From contig DXQT01000022.1 of the NCBI GenBank assembly GCA_019411365.1, positions 1 to 40,444 on the forward strand: a DNA stretch of 40,444 nt, read 5' to 3'. The stretch is from Roseburia sp. (lineage in GTDB: Bacteria; Bacillota_A; Clostridia; Lachnospirales; Lachnospiraceae). The translations under genes and the position numbers were made by a program. Position 1 is the stretch's first letter. Every line of letters starts with the position of its first letter. This document shows positions 8,187 through 16,463 of the stretch, in pieces. The notes below the pieces were generated by a model. That model saw only the letters and a list, made by a program, of their open reading frames with translations, had not been told where the DNA came from and made no database searches.

Positions 8187-9323
8187 GTGCATTTCTTTTT
8201 CATAAATGTCTGCTGCCTCTTCTAACAGTTTTCGGATTTCAAGATGCTGCGGGCACTGTGCCTCGCATTTTCCGCATTTGATGCAGTCTCCGGCTTTACC
8301 GCTTCCGTCGATCTGACAGCGGTAAGACCCCCTCACCGCATCCGTCACTCCAAACTGTACGCCCATGTTGTAGACTCCAAAAATATCCGGGATACGGATC
8401 TTTTTCGGACATCCCTCCACACAGTAACGGCAGTTGGTACAAGGAATCGTTGGAAGTTTTTCGAGTTCTTCCACCACCTTTCCAATTGCCTGCTGCTCTT
8501 TATCCGTGAGCGGCTGAAAATCTTTCATATAAGCCGTATTGTCCTGTAACTGCTTTAGATCCGACATTCCGCTTAACACCAAAATTACATTGGGCAGTGA
8601 TGCCGCATACCGGACCGCATAAGATGCATAGGAAGCATTTTCATCCAGCGCACTTAAGATCCTCGCCGGCTCTCCGACCATATTTGCTAACGTACCGCCC
8701 TTGACAGGCTCCATCACGATCACAGGTACTCCATGCTTTTCTGCCACCTCATAACATTTGCGTGACTGCACGTTCTCAGACTCCCAGTCATAATAATTGA
8801 TCTGAAGCTGCACAAACTCCATCTCCGGATGATTTGTCAGAATCTCATCCAACACATCTGCCTTATCGTGGAAAGAAAATCCGATATGCCGGATCTTTCC
8901 CTCCGCTTTCATGCTCTGTACAAACTGAAATCCGCCTAAGTTCTCTGCCTCTTTGACCCGGTCTTTATTCATGGCATGTAAAAGATAAAAGTCAAAATAC
9001 TCTACCTGGCATTTTTTTAACTGTTCCTCGAAATACTTTCCGTAGTCAGCGTACTCTTTGACCAGCCATACCGGCATCTTGCTCGCAAGGAAAAAACGAT
9101 CCCTCGCATACCGTTGTACCAGACAGCGTCCGACTGTTTCCTCGGATCTGCCATTGTGATATGGATATGCGGTGTCAAAGTACTTAAATCCCTGTTCGAT
9201 GTAGGAATCGATCATCTCGCAGAACGCTGCGTCGTTGATATTTTCTGTGCTGCCGTCGGTTACCGGGAGACGCATGCAGCCGAATCCCAGTTTCTTTGGC
9301 ATTTCTTTGGTTAACTCGCTCAT
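8181..9323 (-). CDS. Aldo/keto reductase with C-terminal 4Fe-4S ferredoxin domain
   Basis: This 380-residue protein has an N-terminal (beta/alpha)8 aldo/keto reductase barrel. The tetrad is visible: Asp50 and Tyr55 in DTAYPY, Lys82 in SKMP, His116 in YLLHAMN. The C-terminal 90 residues carry two cysteine clusters, CTNCRYCVEGCP and CIKCGKCEAQCP, which should bind 4Fe-4S clusters. This combination is common in anaerobes. The electron path and substrate are unknown. The start codon is preceded by GAAAGGGG. Its promoter and leader coincide with the palindromic element at 9336-9514. Confidence 0.93.
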   Translation of the reverse strand: MSELTKEMPKKLGFGCMRLPVTDGSTENINDAAFCEMIDSYIEQGFKYFDTAYPYHNGRSEETVGRCLVQRYARDRFFLASKMPVWLVKEYADYGKYFEEQLKKCQVEYFDFYLLHAMNKDRVKEAENLGGFQFVQSMKAEGKIRHIGFSFHDKADVLDEILTNHPEMEFVQLQINYYDWESENVQSRKCYEVAEKHGVPVIVMEPVKGGTLANMVGEPARILSALDENASYASYAVRYAASLPNVILVLSGMSDLKQLQDNTAYMKDFQPLTDKEQQAIGKVVEELEKLPTIPCTNCRYCVEGCPKKIRIPDIFGVYNMGVQFGVTDAVRGSYRCQIDGSGKAGDCIKCGKCEAQCPQHLEIRKLLEEAADIYEKEMHL

Positions 9324-9335
9324 TTGTGTGTGCCC

Positions 9336-9514
9336 CTTTCTTTTGGGTTGTTATAATAAAGTAATAGAGCCTAGGGCGAAACTCTTTTTCAGGTTGTGGT
9401 GGTCGTTGTGTGGCGGGCACCTGTTTAACGAAGGCACGCCGCACAACGACGCTACGTTCTTGAGAGTTTCGCATTGGCAAACCTTTCTTTTTATTATAGC
9501 AACCCAAAGGAAAG
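9336..9514. repeat. 179-bp long imperfect palindrome (MITE-like or structured leader)
   Basis: The outer arms 9336-9361 and 9487-9514 are inverted copies (TTTGGGTTGTTATAATAAAG against its partner) with only wobbles and a 2-nt bulge. A second stem is CGAAACTC (9377-9384) / GAGTTTCG (9464-9471). A third is GTCGTTGTGTGGCG (9402-9415) / CGCCGCACAACGAC (9437-9450). Both outer arms contain an extended -10 box pointing inward (TGTTATAAT and TGCTATAAT). The minus-strand box, with TATACA 17 nt upstream, probably drives the reductase gene, so the core would be transcribed as its leader. No target-site duplication is obvious. Confidence 0.7.
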
Positions 9515-9596
9515 CTGTATAGTATTCTTTTTCATGCAGGTACGCAGGCGATCGGCACACCGCACCAGCCGGCAAACCCAGCCACCCCACTCCCAC

Positions 9597-9629
9597 AAAA
9601 AAAGCAGAGCCACCCATGCCCTGCTTTTT
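9597..9629 (-). terminator. Terminator of the liv/cytidylate-kinase-like operon
   Basis: AAAAAGCAGAGC pairs with GCCCTGCTTTTT (one mismatch) just after the stop codon of the kinase-like gene. A run of seven T on the minus strand follows the stem. Confidence 0.75.
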
Positions 9630-9641
9630 CATTCCCGCACC

Positions 9642-10265
9642 TTAACTCTGGTACACCTCAATAAAGTTCTTCACAACCTCCACCAGCTTTTCATATCCCA
9701 TGGAAGTCGTGTCCAGACAGAAATCATAGTTTCTCGCATCATACCAGTCCTTCCCGGTATAATATTTATAATAATCCGCACGGTGCTTATCGATCTTTTC
9801 GATCTTATTCTCCGCATCCCGCCCGGTAATTCCGTCATGCTCCATTACACGGACGATACAATCTTCCTTCGGTGCAAAGAAAAACAGACGGAGCACATTC
9901 GGATCATCCTTTAACACATAATCCGCACATCTTCCAATAATGATACAGGACTCTTCCTCCGCCAGTTCACGGATCACTTTTGCCTGATAATTAAACAGGT
10001 TGTCATCCGATACGAAATCTGCGCTCTCCGGCGGGATTACACCGCCCTTGTACGGATTTTTGCGTGCAATACGAAACAAAGGTGATTTCTTTAATTTTTC
10101 ATCGGTCTGTCCGAAAAGCGCCTCATTGATGCCGCTGTCATCGGATGCCATTCTTAAAATCTCTCTGTCGTAGCAATTAATTCCAAGTTCTTCTGCGAGC
10201 AGCTTACCCAGCGTACGTCCACCGCTGCCGTAGCTTCTTGCGATTGTAATCACTGTTTTTTTCAT
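9642..10265 (-). CDS. Cytidylate kinase-like family protein
   Basis: This 207-residue P-loop protein belongs to the cytidylate-kinase-like family (PF13189). The N-terminus KTVITIARSYGSGGRTLGK is a modified Walker A (SYGSGGRT) typical of this group rather than of true Cmk. IIIGRCADYVL and the basic segment around residue 150 fit the lid and nucleotide-binding regions. The natural substrate is not known for most members. It starts 12 nt after livF with an AGGGGG ribosome binding site and ends at a strong terminator. It is therefore the last gene of the branched-chain amino-acid operon, an unexplained association. Confidence 0.85.
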   Translation of the reverse strand: MKKTVITIARSYGSGGRTLGKLLAEELGINCYDREILRMASDDSGINEALFGQTDEKLKKSPLFRIARKNPYKGGVIPPESADFVSDDNLFNYQAKVIRELAEEESCIIIGRCADYVLKDDPNVLRLFFFAPKEDCIVRVMEHDGITGRDAENKIEKIDKHRADYYKYYTGKDWYDARNYDFCLDTTSMGYEKLVEVVKNFIEVYQS

Positions 10266-10277
10266 TGCTGCATCCCC

Positions 10278-10988
10278 CTATTCTCCAAGATATGCTTTCT
10301 TGATCGATTCGTTATTCATCATTTCCTTTGCATCACCGGAGAGAACGATATTGCCGGTCTCCAATACATATGCACGGTCAGCGATGGATAACGCTTTCTT
10401 CGCATTCTGCTCTACTAAAAGTACGGTTGTTCCACCCGCAGAGATTTCACGGATAATGTGGAAAATCTCTTCCACGAGAATCGGAGAAAGCCCCATAGAC
10501 GGCTCATCCATCAGGATGATCTTCGGTTTTGACATCAGCGCACGCCCCATGGCAAGCATCTGCTGCTCACCACCGCTTAAGGTTCCTGCAAGCTGGTTTT
10601 TACGCTCTTCCAGTCGTGGGAAACTCTCATATACTTTTGCTAATGACTCTGCGATCTCCTGTTTATCTTTTCTGGTATATGCACCCAGTTTTAAGTTTTC
10701 ATATACGGACAACTCTGCAAATACACGACGTCCCTCCGGCACATGCGCCATTCCCATGGAAACGATCTTGTGTCCCGGGATCTTTGAGATATCACATCCC
10801 TCAAAAATGATCTCACCTGCTGCCGGACTTAACATACCTGTAATCGTCTGTAATGTTGTTGTCTTTCCGGCGCCGTTTGCACCGATCAGCGCAATGACTT
10901 CTCCCTCATTGACCTCAAAGGAGATTCCCTTGATTGCCTGGATCACGCCATAGTATACTTCCAGATTCTTTACTTCAAGCATTGCCAT
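10278..10988 (-). CDS. livF: Branched-chain amino-acid ABC transporter ATPase LivF
   Basis: This 236-residue ATPase is one of the two motor subunits of the LivFGHM importer and works on the cytoplasmic face. Walker A is GANGAGKTT (36-44), the signature is LSGGEQQML, and Walker B is IILMDEPSMGLSP. The EPSMGLSP form distinguishes LivF from LivG. Length is standard. GGAGG lies 9 nt before the ATG. It follows livG by 18 nt. Confidence 0.96.
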   Translation of the reverse strand: MAMLEVKNLEVYYGVIQAIKGISFEVNEGEVIALIGANGAGKTTTLQTITGMLSPAAGEIIFEGCDISKIPGHKIVSMGMAHVPEGRRVFAELSVYENLKLGAYTRKDKQEIAESLAKVYESFPRLEERKNQLAGTLSGGEQQMLAMGRALMSKPKIILMDEPSMGLSPILVEEIFHIIREISAGGTTVLLVEQNAKKALSIADRAYVLETGNIVLSGDAKEMMNNESIKKAYLGE

Positions 10989-11006
10989 AACTTAAAACCT
11001 CCTTTC

Positions 11007-11765
11007 CTATTCTCCTAAGTATGCCTTGATAACCTGTGGATCATTCAGGACTTCTGTCGTTTTACCCTCTGCTAAAACCTGCCCGAAGTTTAACACGGTA
11101 AGTTTCTCACAGATACCGGATACCAGTTTCATATCATGCTCGATCAGAAGCACTGTCATGTCAAACTCATCTCTCACAAAATGAATTGTCTCCATCAGCT
11201 CTTTTGTCTCGTTCGGGTTCATACCGGCAGCCGGCTCATCTAAGAGCAGAAGCTTTGGATTTGTCGCAAGTGCTCTCGCGATCTCAAGTTTTCTCTGTTT
11301 ACCATAAGGAAGGTTGGATGCAAGAAAATCTGCTTCCTTCTCAAGGTCAAAGACTTTTAAAAGTTCCATTGCCTTCTCATTCATCTCTTTTTCTGCCTTA
11401 TGGTACTTCGGCAGACGCAAAATTCCGGTCAGTGTGGAATAAGTGATCTGATTGTGCAGACCGATTTTTACATTATCAAGTACGGACTGGTCTTTAAACA
11501 GACGGATATTCTGGAATGTACGGGCAATCCCTGCTTTGTTGATATCGATCGTCTTTTTCCCTGTGATATCCACTCCATCTAACGTGATTGATCCGTCATT
11601 CGGTGTATATACACCGGTGAGCATATTAAATACGGTCGTTTTTCCGGCACCGTTTGGCCCGATCAGTCCGTATAACTGTCCTTTTTCAATCGAAATATGA
11701 AATCCGTCTACTGCACGCAGACCGCCAAAGGAGATACCAAGATTTTTTACTTCCAATAAACTCAT
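11007..11765 (-). CDS. livG: Branched-chain amino-acid ABC transporter ATPase LivG
   Basis: This 252-residue ATPase partner of LivF has Walker A GPNGAGKTT (36-44), the LivG-type degenerate signature LPYGKQRKLEIARAL and Walker B LLLLDEPAAGMNP. A C-terminal segment typical of the branched-chain family (LAEGKTTEVLNDPQVIKAYLGE, only its start and end being diagnostic: AEG and AYLGE) closes the protein. The ATG is 1 nt beyond the stop of livM, with AGGAG just upstream, which suggests translational coupling. Confidence 0.96.
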   Translation of the reverse strand: MSLLEVKNLGISFGGLRAVDGFHISIEKGQLYGLIGPNGAGKTTVFNMLTGVYTPNDGSITLDGVDITGKKTIDINKAGIARTFQNIRLFKDQSVLDNVKIGLHNQITYSTLTGILRLPKYHKAEKEMNEKAMELLKVFDLEKEADFLASNLPYGKQRKLEIARALATNPKLLLLDEPAAGMNPNETKELMETIHFVRDEFDMTVLLIEHDMKLVSGICEKLTVLNFGQVLAEGKTTEVLNDPQVIKAYLGE

Positions 11766-11766
11766 G

Positions 11767-12843
11767 TTACTGTACTCCTTTCTTTGTGTTCTTTTTCAGT
11801 TTTGCAGCTACACGCTGTCTGAACTCAATACATTTCGGTGCCCAGTTAAAGAGCATCATTGCGATCAGTACGATGGAATAAATCAGCATACGATAATCGG
11901 AGAGTCCACGCAGTACCTCCGGCAGCAATGTCAGGATCACAGCCGCAATGATCGAACCGCGGAAGCTTCCCATACCACCTAATACAACAAATACAAGGAT
12001 CATGATCGACATATTGTAACCAAAGTTTGCAGGTGTCGCTGTAACAGTAGACAGATTGTGCGCATATAAAACACCGCCTGCTCCCGCGATCGCTGCAGAG
12101 ATCGTAAATGCCATCAATTTAAATTTTGTAATGTTAATACCAACCGATTCAGCTGCAATACGGTTATCACGGATCGCCATGATGGCACGTCCGCTTCTGG
12201 AATTTACCAGATGATATACAATGAAAAGACAGATCAGAATCATAATCACGCCGGCGGTAAAGCTGGATAAGTGCGGAATCTTTGCAATTCCTTTTGCACC
12301 ATTGATCAGCCACTCTCCCTCATCGGAAAGTTTGATTGCATTTCCATTTGAAATCGCAAAATGAAAACCATCGGTATCTTTTGCGATATAAAGTACGTTG
12401 ATCACGTTTTTGATGATCTCACCAAATGCAAGCGTTACGATTGCAAGATAGTCACCTCTTAAACGCAGTACCGGGATACCGATCAGAAATCCGAAAAATG
12501 CTGCTGCCGCTGTTCCGATGATCAAAACGGTGATGAATAAAATGATCTGGTTTGGGATCACATTCTGTAAAAGTTTTGTTGCAAATGCACTTGAAAAAGC
12601 ACCGACACACATAAATCCTGCATGTCCGATACTAAGTTCCCCTAAATAACCCACGCACAGATTTAATCCGATCGCAACAATGGAATAAGTGCACATCGGC
12701 ACTAAAAGTCCCTGCATCAGGGAGGACAACACTCCTGCTGCAATCAGTATCTGGACGATAAGATAGGCCACAATTACCATCGCAAAGGTAATCAGATGGT
12801 CTAATGTACTTTTTTTCATTGATTTTACATTTAATTTTGACAT
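11767..12843 (-). CDS. livM: Branched-chain amino-acid ABC transporter permease LivM
   Basis: This 358-residue permease has about nine to ten hydrophobic segments. The family hallmarks are GYLGELSIGHAGFMCVGAF in the first third, LRLRGDYLAIVTLAFGEI near the middle, and the coupling-helix region SRSGRAIMAIRDNRIAAESVGIN (the EAA-like loop, listed here by its SGRA and AIRDN parts). VFVVLGGMGSFRGSIIAA is the late conserved turn. It pairs with LivH to form the transmembrane pathway. TGGAG precedes the ATG, and the gene follows livH by 20 nt. Confidence 0.96.
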   Translation of the reverse strand: MSKLNVKSMKKSTLDHLITFAMVIVAYLIVQILIAAGVLSSLMQGLLVPMCTYSIVAIGLNLCVGYLGELSIGHAGFMCVGAFSSAFATKLLQNVIPNQIILFITVLIIGTAAAAFFGFLIGIPVLRLRGDYLAIVTLAFGEIIKNVINVLYIAKDTDGFHFAISNGNAIKLSDEGEWLINGAKGIAKIPHLSSFTAGVIMILICLFIVYHLVNSRSGRAIMAIRDNRIAAESVGINITKFKLMAFTISAAIAGAGGVLYAHNLSTVTATPANFGYNMSIMILVFVVLGGMGSFRGSIIAAVILTLLPEVLRGLSDYRMLIYSIVLIAMMLFNWAPKCIEFRQRVAAKLKKNTKKGVQ

Positions 12844-12863
12844 ATCATTACTCCAATCTGACC

Positions 12864-13745
12864 TTATACTTTTTCGTGGATCTGTTTTCCAAGAATACCG
12901 GTCGGTTTTACAAGCAGTACAATGATCAGCACTGCAAACACGATTGCATCTGACAACTGGGACGAAATATAAGCACGTCCTAAGATCTCAATGATACCAA
13001 GCAGGATACCACCAATCAGTGCTCCCGGAATAGAACCGATTCCTCCGAATACCGCTGCGGTAAATGCTTTGATACCAGGCATGGAACCTGTATAAGGAGT
13101 CAGTGTAGGATATGCGGAGCAGAACAGCACACCTGCGATTGCCGCAAGCCCGGAGCCAATTGCAAAGGTCAGTGAAATTGTTGCATTGACATTCACACCC
13201 ATCAGCTGTGCTGCATCTTTATCCTCAGAAACAGCAAGCATCGCCTGTCCGGCTTTTGTTTTTTTGATAAAAATCATCAGACCAGCCATGATGATGACAC
13301 AGGCAAGAACCGTCACGATCGTGGTTCCTGAGATTGTAAGACTTCCACCTGCAAGTTTTAAGGACGGCAGTGTTACAACATTTGTAAAGGACTTTGTGTC
13401 TGCACCGAATAATAACAGTGCGGCATTCTGTAAAAAGTAGCTGACACCGATCGCTGTAATCAATACGGCAAGCGGGGTAGCACGTCTGAGTGGTTTGTAA
13501 GCAATTTTTTCGATGACGATACCAAGAACCGTACAAACAATAACAGACAGAACAACTGCCACAAGTGGCGGCCATCCCTGACCGTTCATGGCAAGGAATA
13601 CCACATAACAGCCGATCATGATAACATCTCCATGTGCAAAGTTTAACATCTTTGCGATACCGTATACCATGGTATATCCCAGTGCAATGATCGCATAGAC
13701 GCTTCCAAGACTGATACCATTGATCAGGTAAGATAAGAAATTCAT
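12864..13745 (-). CDS. livH: Branched-chain amino-acid ABC transporter permease LivH
   Basis: This 293-residue permease has about eight membrane helices. Family motifs are GSVYAIIALGYTMVYGI and LNFAHGDVIMIG near the N-terminus, SEDKDAAQLMGVN in the coupling loop and AAVFGGIGSIPGALIGG near the C-terminus. The ATG at 13745 has GGAGG 7 nt upstream; an ATG overlapping that site is out of frame and rejected. It has its own candidate promoter downstream of the livJ terminator, so the permease and ATPase genes can be expressed at a different level from the binding protein. Confidence 0.96.
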   Translation of the reverse strand: MNFLSYLINGISLGSVYAIIALGYTMVYGIAKMLNFAHGDVIMIGCYVVFLAMNGQGWPPLVAVVLSVIVCTVLGIVIEKIAYKPLRRATPLAVLITAIGVSYFLQNAALLLFGADTKSFTNVVTLPSLKLAGGSLTISGTTIVTVLACVIIMAGLMIFIKKTKAGQAMLAVSEDKDAAQLMGVNVNATISLTFAIGSGLAAIAGVLFCSAYPTLTPYTGSMPGIKAFTAAVFGGIGSIPGALIGGILLGIIEILGRAYISSQLSDAIVFAVLIIVLLVKPTGILGKQIHEKV

Positions 13746-13792
13746 AACAATCCTCCATTCTTACTTTATAACGTTAATACATTGATTTTTTT

Positions 13793-13821
13793 ATTATACC
13801 ATTTGAAATACTTGTATACAA
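13793..13821 (-). promoter_or_regulatory. Candidate internal promoter of livHMGF
   Basis: On the minus strand TTGTAT (13816-13821), a 17-nt spacer and TGGTATAAT (TATAAT at 13793-13798) form an extended -10 promoter 48 nt before livH. Confidence 0.5.
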
Positions 13822-13879
13822 TCTTTTTGTTTCAAAAAACGCCACAATGTGACGTTTAAAAATATTCTGTCATAAGTAT

Positions 13880-13923
13880 AAAAGGGGCTGACTGCGACAG
13901 CTTCGTCTGCAAACAACCCCTTT
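13880..13923 (-). terminator. Terminator between livJ and livH
   Basis: AAAGGGG and CCCCTTT close a hairpin with an inner stem around TGCAGACgaaGCTGTCGCA on the minus strand, followed by TTTTATA. It probably reduces read-through from the abundant binding-protein mRNA into livH. Confidence 0.75.
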
Positions 13924-13960
13924 CTTTCCTTATAAAATAACTATTTATTTTTTATTTCAT

Positions 13961-15184
13961 TTACATTGCTGCGTAAGCACCATCTTTGATCACTACTGCC
14001 TTCGGAGCCTTGCTGACCTCTCCGGTTGCCTGCCATGTCATTCCCTCACCTGTCAATCCATCTACAGAGATAGATGTCATTGCTCCGGTTAATGCAGTGC
14101 CCAGATCAGAAGCACTCATATCCGGTGTTGCACCTGCCTGCTCGATAGCTGCTTTGATAACATAGATTGCATCGTAAGCATCTGCTGCGAACTGGTTTGG
14201 AACATCGCCATATTTCTCTTTGTATGTGGAAACAAATGCTTTTGTTTTCTCATCATCTGCATCTGCAGCGAATGGAGTTAATAACATAACACCTTCCGCT
14301 AAAGATGTATCAAAGTTCTCAACGCCAAGGATTCCGTCCATACCATCAACACCGAAGAAAGCCGGCTCATAACCCATACCGTTTGCCTGGGTTAAAATGA
14401 TAGATGCCTCTGTATAGTAAATCGGTAAGAATACTAAGTCAGCGCCTGCAGACTGCGCTTTCTGAAGCTGTGTGGAAAAATCTGTCTTGGAATCTGCTGT
14501 AAACGCTTCCTCAGCTACAACCTCAAGTCCTTTATTCTGTGCCTCTTCCACGAAAGTAGCTTCGATACCGGAAGAATATACGCTCGAACTGTCATAGATG
14601 ACTGCAACTTTTGTTCCTAAATTGTTGTCTGCAATGTACTGTGCAGAAGCTGTACCCTGGTTCGGGTCTGTAAAGCATGCCTGGAATACATTATCGTTTG
14701 TGATAACATCTGTGGATGATGCGGATGGTGTAATCTCAAACATACCATCTTCTGCTGTCTTGTCTGCAACTGCTACACAAGGTGTTGTTGTAACAGTTCC
14801 CATTAAGATCTGCATACCCCAGTCTTTTAATGAATTATATGCATTGACGGATTTCTCTGCATCGTTCTGATCATCCTCTGCTTTGAATGCAAGCTGATAT
14901 CCGTTTGCACCGCCAGCTGCATTGATCTCATCCACTGCCATCTGTGCTGCATTCATAACTGCGTTTCCGTAAATTGCTGCATCACCGGTTGTCGGTCCGA
15001 TGCTTCCGATCTTAAATACAGAACCGTCTGCTGCACTGTCGTCTGCTGCACTGTCGTCTGATGCGCTGCTGTCTGCTCCTGCAGATGCATTGCCTGTTGA
15101 TGTGTTTCCTGCTGAACTGCCACAGCCTGCCAGACAACTTACTGCCAGTGCTGCTGTTAAAAACATACTTACCGCTTTTTTCAT
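13961..15184 (-). CDS. livJ: Branched-chain amino-acid ABC transporter substrate-binding lipoprotein
   Basis: This 407-residue Leu/Ile/Val-binding protein (Peripla_BP_6 type) has a lipoprotein signal: basic MKKAVS, a hydrophobic core and the lipobox LAGC. A Ser/Ala/Asp-rich tether of about 35 residues follows. The mature part opens with IGSIGPTTGDAAIYGNAV and contains DDQNDAEKSVNAY, both typical of this family. The ATG at 15184 is chosen because GGAGG sits 5 nt upstream; the in-frame ATG at 15196 overlaps that site. It is the first gene of the liv cluster and is preceded by a structured leader that also occurs upstream of the chemoreceptor at 25,084. Confidence 0.95.
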   Translation of the reverse strand: MKKAVSMFLTAALAVSCLAGCGSSAGNTSTGNASAGADSSASDDSAADDSAADGSVFKIGSIGPTTGDAAIYGNAVMNAAQMAVDEINAAGGANGYQLAFKAEDDQNDAEKSVNAYNSLKDWGMQILMGTVTTTPCVAVADKTAEDGMFEITPSASSTDVITNDNVFQACFTDPNQGTASAQYIADNNLGTKVAVIYDSSSVYSSGIEATFVEEAQNKGLEVVAEEAFTADSKTDFSTQLQKAQSAGADLVFLPIYYTEASIILTQANGMGYEPAFFGVDGMDGILGVENFDTSLAEGVMLLTPFAADADDEKTKAFVSTYKEKYGDVPNQFAADAYDAIYVIKAAIEQAGATPDMSASDLGTALTGAMTSISVDGLTGEGMTWQATGEVSKAPKAVVIKDGAYAAM

Positions 15185-15190
15185 AATAGC

Positions 15191-15273
15191 CTCCATTCCT
15201 GCCCATTTTTCAGGGCATCACAAGTTTGTGTTCAAACACAAATCTTGTGTGTGAAAAATGTAATTTTTCACAC
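15191..15273 (-). ncRNA. Three-hairpin 5' leader of livJ (copy 1 of a shared element)
   Basis: Read on the minus strand, P1 is GTGTGAAAAAT/ATTTTTCACAC (11 bp, 3-nt loop). P2 is CACAAG-A-TTTGTGT / ACACAAA-CTTGTG with a single bulged A. P3 is GCCC/GGGC closing a TGAAAAAT loop. AGGAATGGAGG, the ribosome binding site, follows directly. The element matches the one at 24994-25076 with compensatory changes. It is inferred to be a cis-regulatory RNA of unknown ligand. Confidence 0.65.
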
Positions 15274-15352
15274 TTTTTCCTCCATTCATCTTCCGCACCT
15301 TATATTGTCATGATATTTCATACATTTGCGAAAGCTCTGAAACTTGTTGTTG

Positions 15353-15381
15353 CAATAATAGCAAAAATATACACTTTGCAC
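15353..15381 (-). promoter_or_regulatory. Probable promoter of livJ
   Basis: On the minus strand TTGTGC (15376-15381), a 17-nt spacer and TGCTATTAT (TATTAT at 15353-15358) precede livJ by about 165 nt. The leader RNA therefore includes the three hairpins. Confidence 0.55.
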
Positions 15382-15452
15382 AATATTCAGATTCACCTAA
15401 ATTCTTGATGGATTTTAATCATAATTATACAAAGTGACATGTTTCATAACTT

Positions 15453-16130
15453 TTAGTTATGTATAGCATGAATCATACGAATAAAAACATCCATATCCTC
15501 TTTTAACCCTGCTGCTTCGATGCTGTCTGCATAGCGGTCCGTAAAATTTTCTTTCAGATAATCCGAAAGGAACTGATTGCGCTGTCCATTTTCCATATCA
15601 GCAAGTGTATCTTTCTCTTCACGAATCAAATAAAATGCAAGTGCAAAAAAATCCGGTGCTTCCCATGCCGCAGCATCCTTTAACACTGCCTGTATGTTTT
15701 CCAGCTCGCTGCGCAGCATAAGTGTGCTGATCTTTGCATCCGGCATTCCAAGCTCCGATGATGCCGTCTTTAAACACTTTACCGTTGAACCGTAATCCGG
15801 ATCGTCCTCCCGGATCGAACATATGTGATAAACATGATCTAAATCCACGATCAAAGAATCCAGGCTTTTTTTTACATCCCGTTCCGGTTCCTCCGTCATT
15901 TCATCCAGTAAAAGTTCTATCTTACGCTGTGCACGTTCTAAATGTTCCCTTGATGTTTTATAGCCTTCCTGAAGACTTTCTCCTGACCTCTGTGCCTCAG
16001 TTATTATTTTTGCCAGTTCACCGGCAGCTCCCTTTTCCATCCCGGCACCAGTCAGTTTCCCCTTCCATTCCTTTTCCCTGCTGCGCTGTTCCTTTTGTTT
16101 CTTTTTCTGCTCACTATCCCCAAATAGCAA
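15453..16130 (-). CDS. Hypothetical helical protein
   Basis: I do not recognise this protein of about 225 residues. It starts with a very basic/Gln-rich region (EQKKKQKEQRSREKEWKGK), then a long predicted helix with heptad-like spacing (about 45-85) and a more globular acidic C-terminal half. No membrane segment or catalytic motif is visible. The start is uncertain: a TTG at 16130 has GGGGGAG 6 nt upstream, while an in-frame GTG at 16169 lacks a ribosome binding site; an upstream extension without ATG remains open. It follows the small membrane-protein gene closely, so the two probably form one unit and may act together at the membrane. Confidence 0.6.
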   Translation of the reverse strand: MLFGDSEQKKKQKEQRSREKEWKGKLTGAGMEKGAAGELAKIITEAQRSGESLQEGYKTSREHLERAQRKIELLLDEMTEEPERDVKKSLDSLIVDLDHVYHICSIREDDPDYGSTVKCLKTASSELGMPDAKISTLMLRSELENIQAVLKDAAAWEAPDFFALAFYLIREEKDTLADMENGQRNQFLSDYLKENFTDRYADSIEAAGLKEDMDVFIRMIHAIHN

Positions 16131-16204
16131 TTTTCTCTCCCCCTTCAAACTCCCGCCTGGTTTTAACACAGTAATCTTTGTCTGCGCCGGTGGTCTCCTG
16201 CCAG

Positions 16205-16438
16205 TCAGTGTAACAGGAAATATCCTGCCACAAGAATTATTCCAAGCACTAAAATGGCAACCGGTATAAACGTGATAAATGCTGCGATGATCATTGCAGG
16301 AATATCCCCCTTTTCCAGTTCCGGACGTTCCATCTCCTCATACGGCTCCCCCGCTTCTTTTCTGCGTTCTTCCTCGGCAGCATCACTGCCCTCATGCAGT
16401 TTTTTCATTGCTCCATCTATTTTTCTCTGAAATAACAT
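16205..16438 (-). CDS. Small membrane protein, unknown function
   Basis: This protein of 77 residues has an acidic/basic amphipathic N-terminal half (EEERRKEAGEPYEEMERP) and one long hydrophobic C-terminal segment (IIAAFITFIPVAILVLGIIL) ending in YFLLH. It is thus a tail-anchored membrane protein by appearance. The ATG at 16438 has GGAG 6 nt upstream and is preferred to the ATG at 16450 that overlaps this site. It is the first gene of a two-gene unit with the hypothetical protein downstream. Its mRNA would carry a leader of about 180 nt packed with hairpins. Confidence 0.65.
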   Translation of the reverse strand: MLFQRKIDGAMKKLHEGSDAAEEERRKEAGEPYEEMERPELEKGDIPAMIIAAFITFIPVAILVLGIILVAGYFLLH

Positions 16439-16463
16439 AAAACTCTCCATTCTTACTTATTAC

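Noticed and set aside
10300..10953. 217-residue + strand reading frame opposite livF
   Set aside because: It is antisense to a clear ABC ATPase gene, has no ribosome binding site and no recognisable domain.
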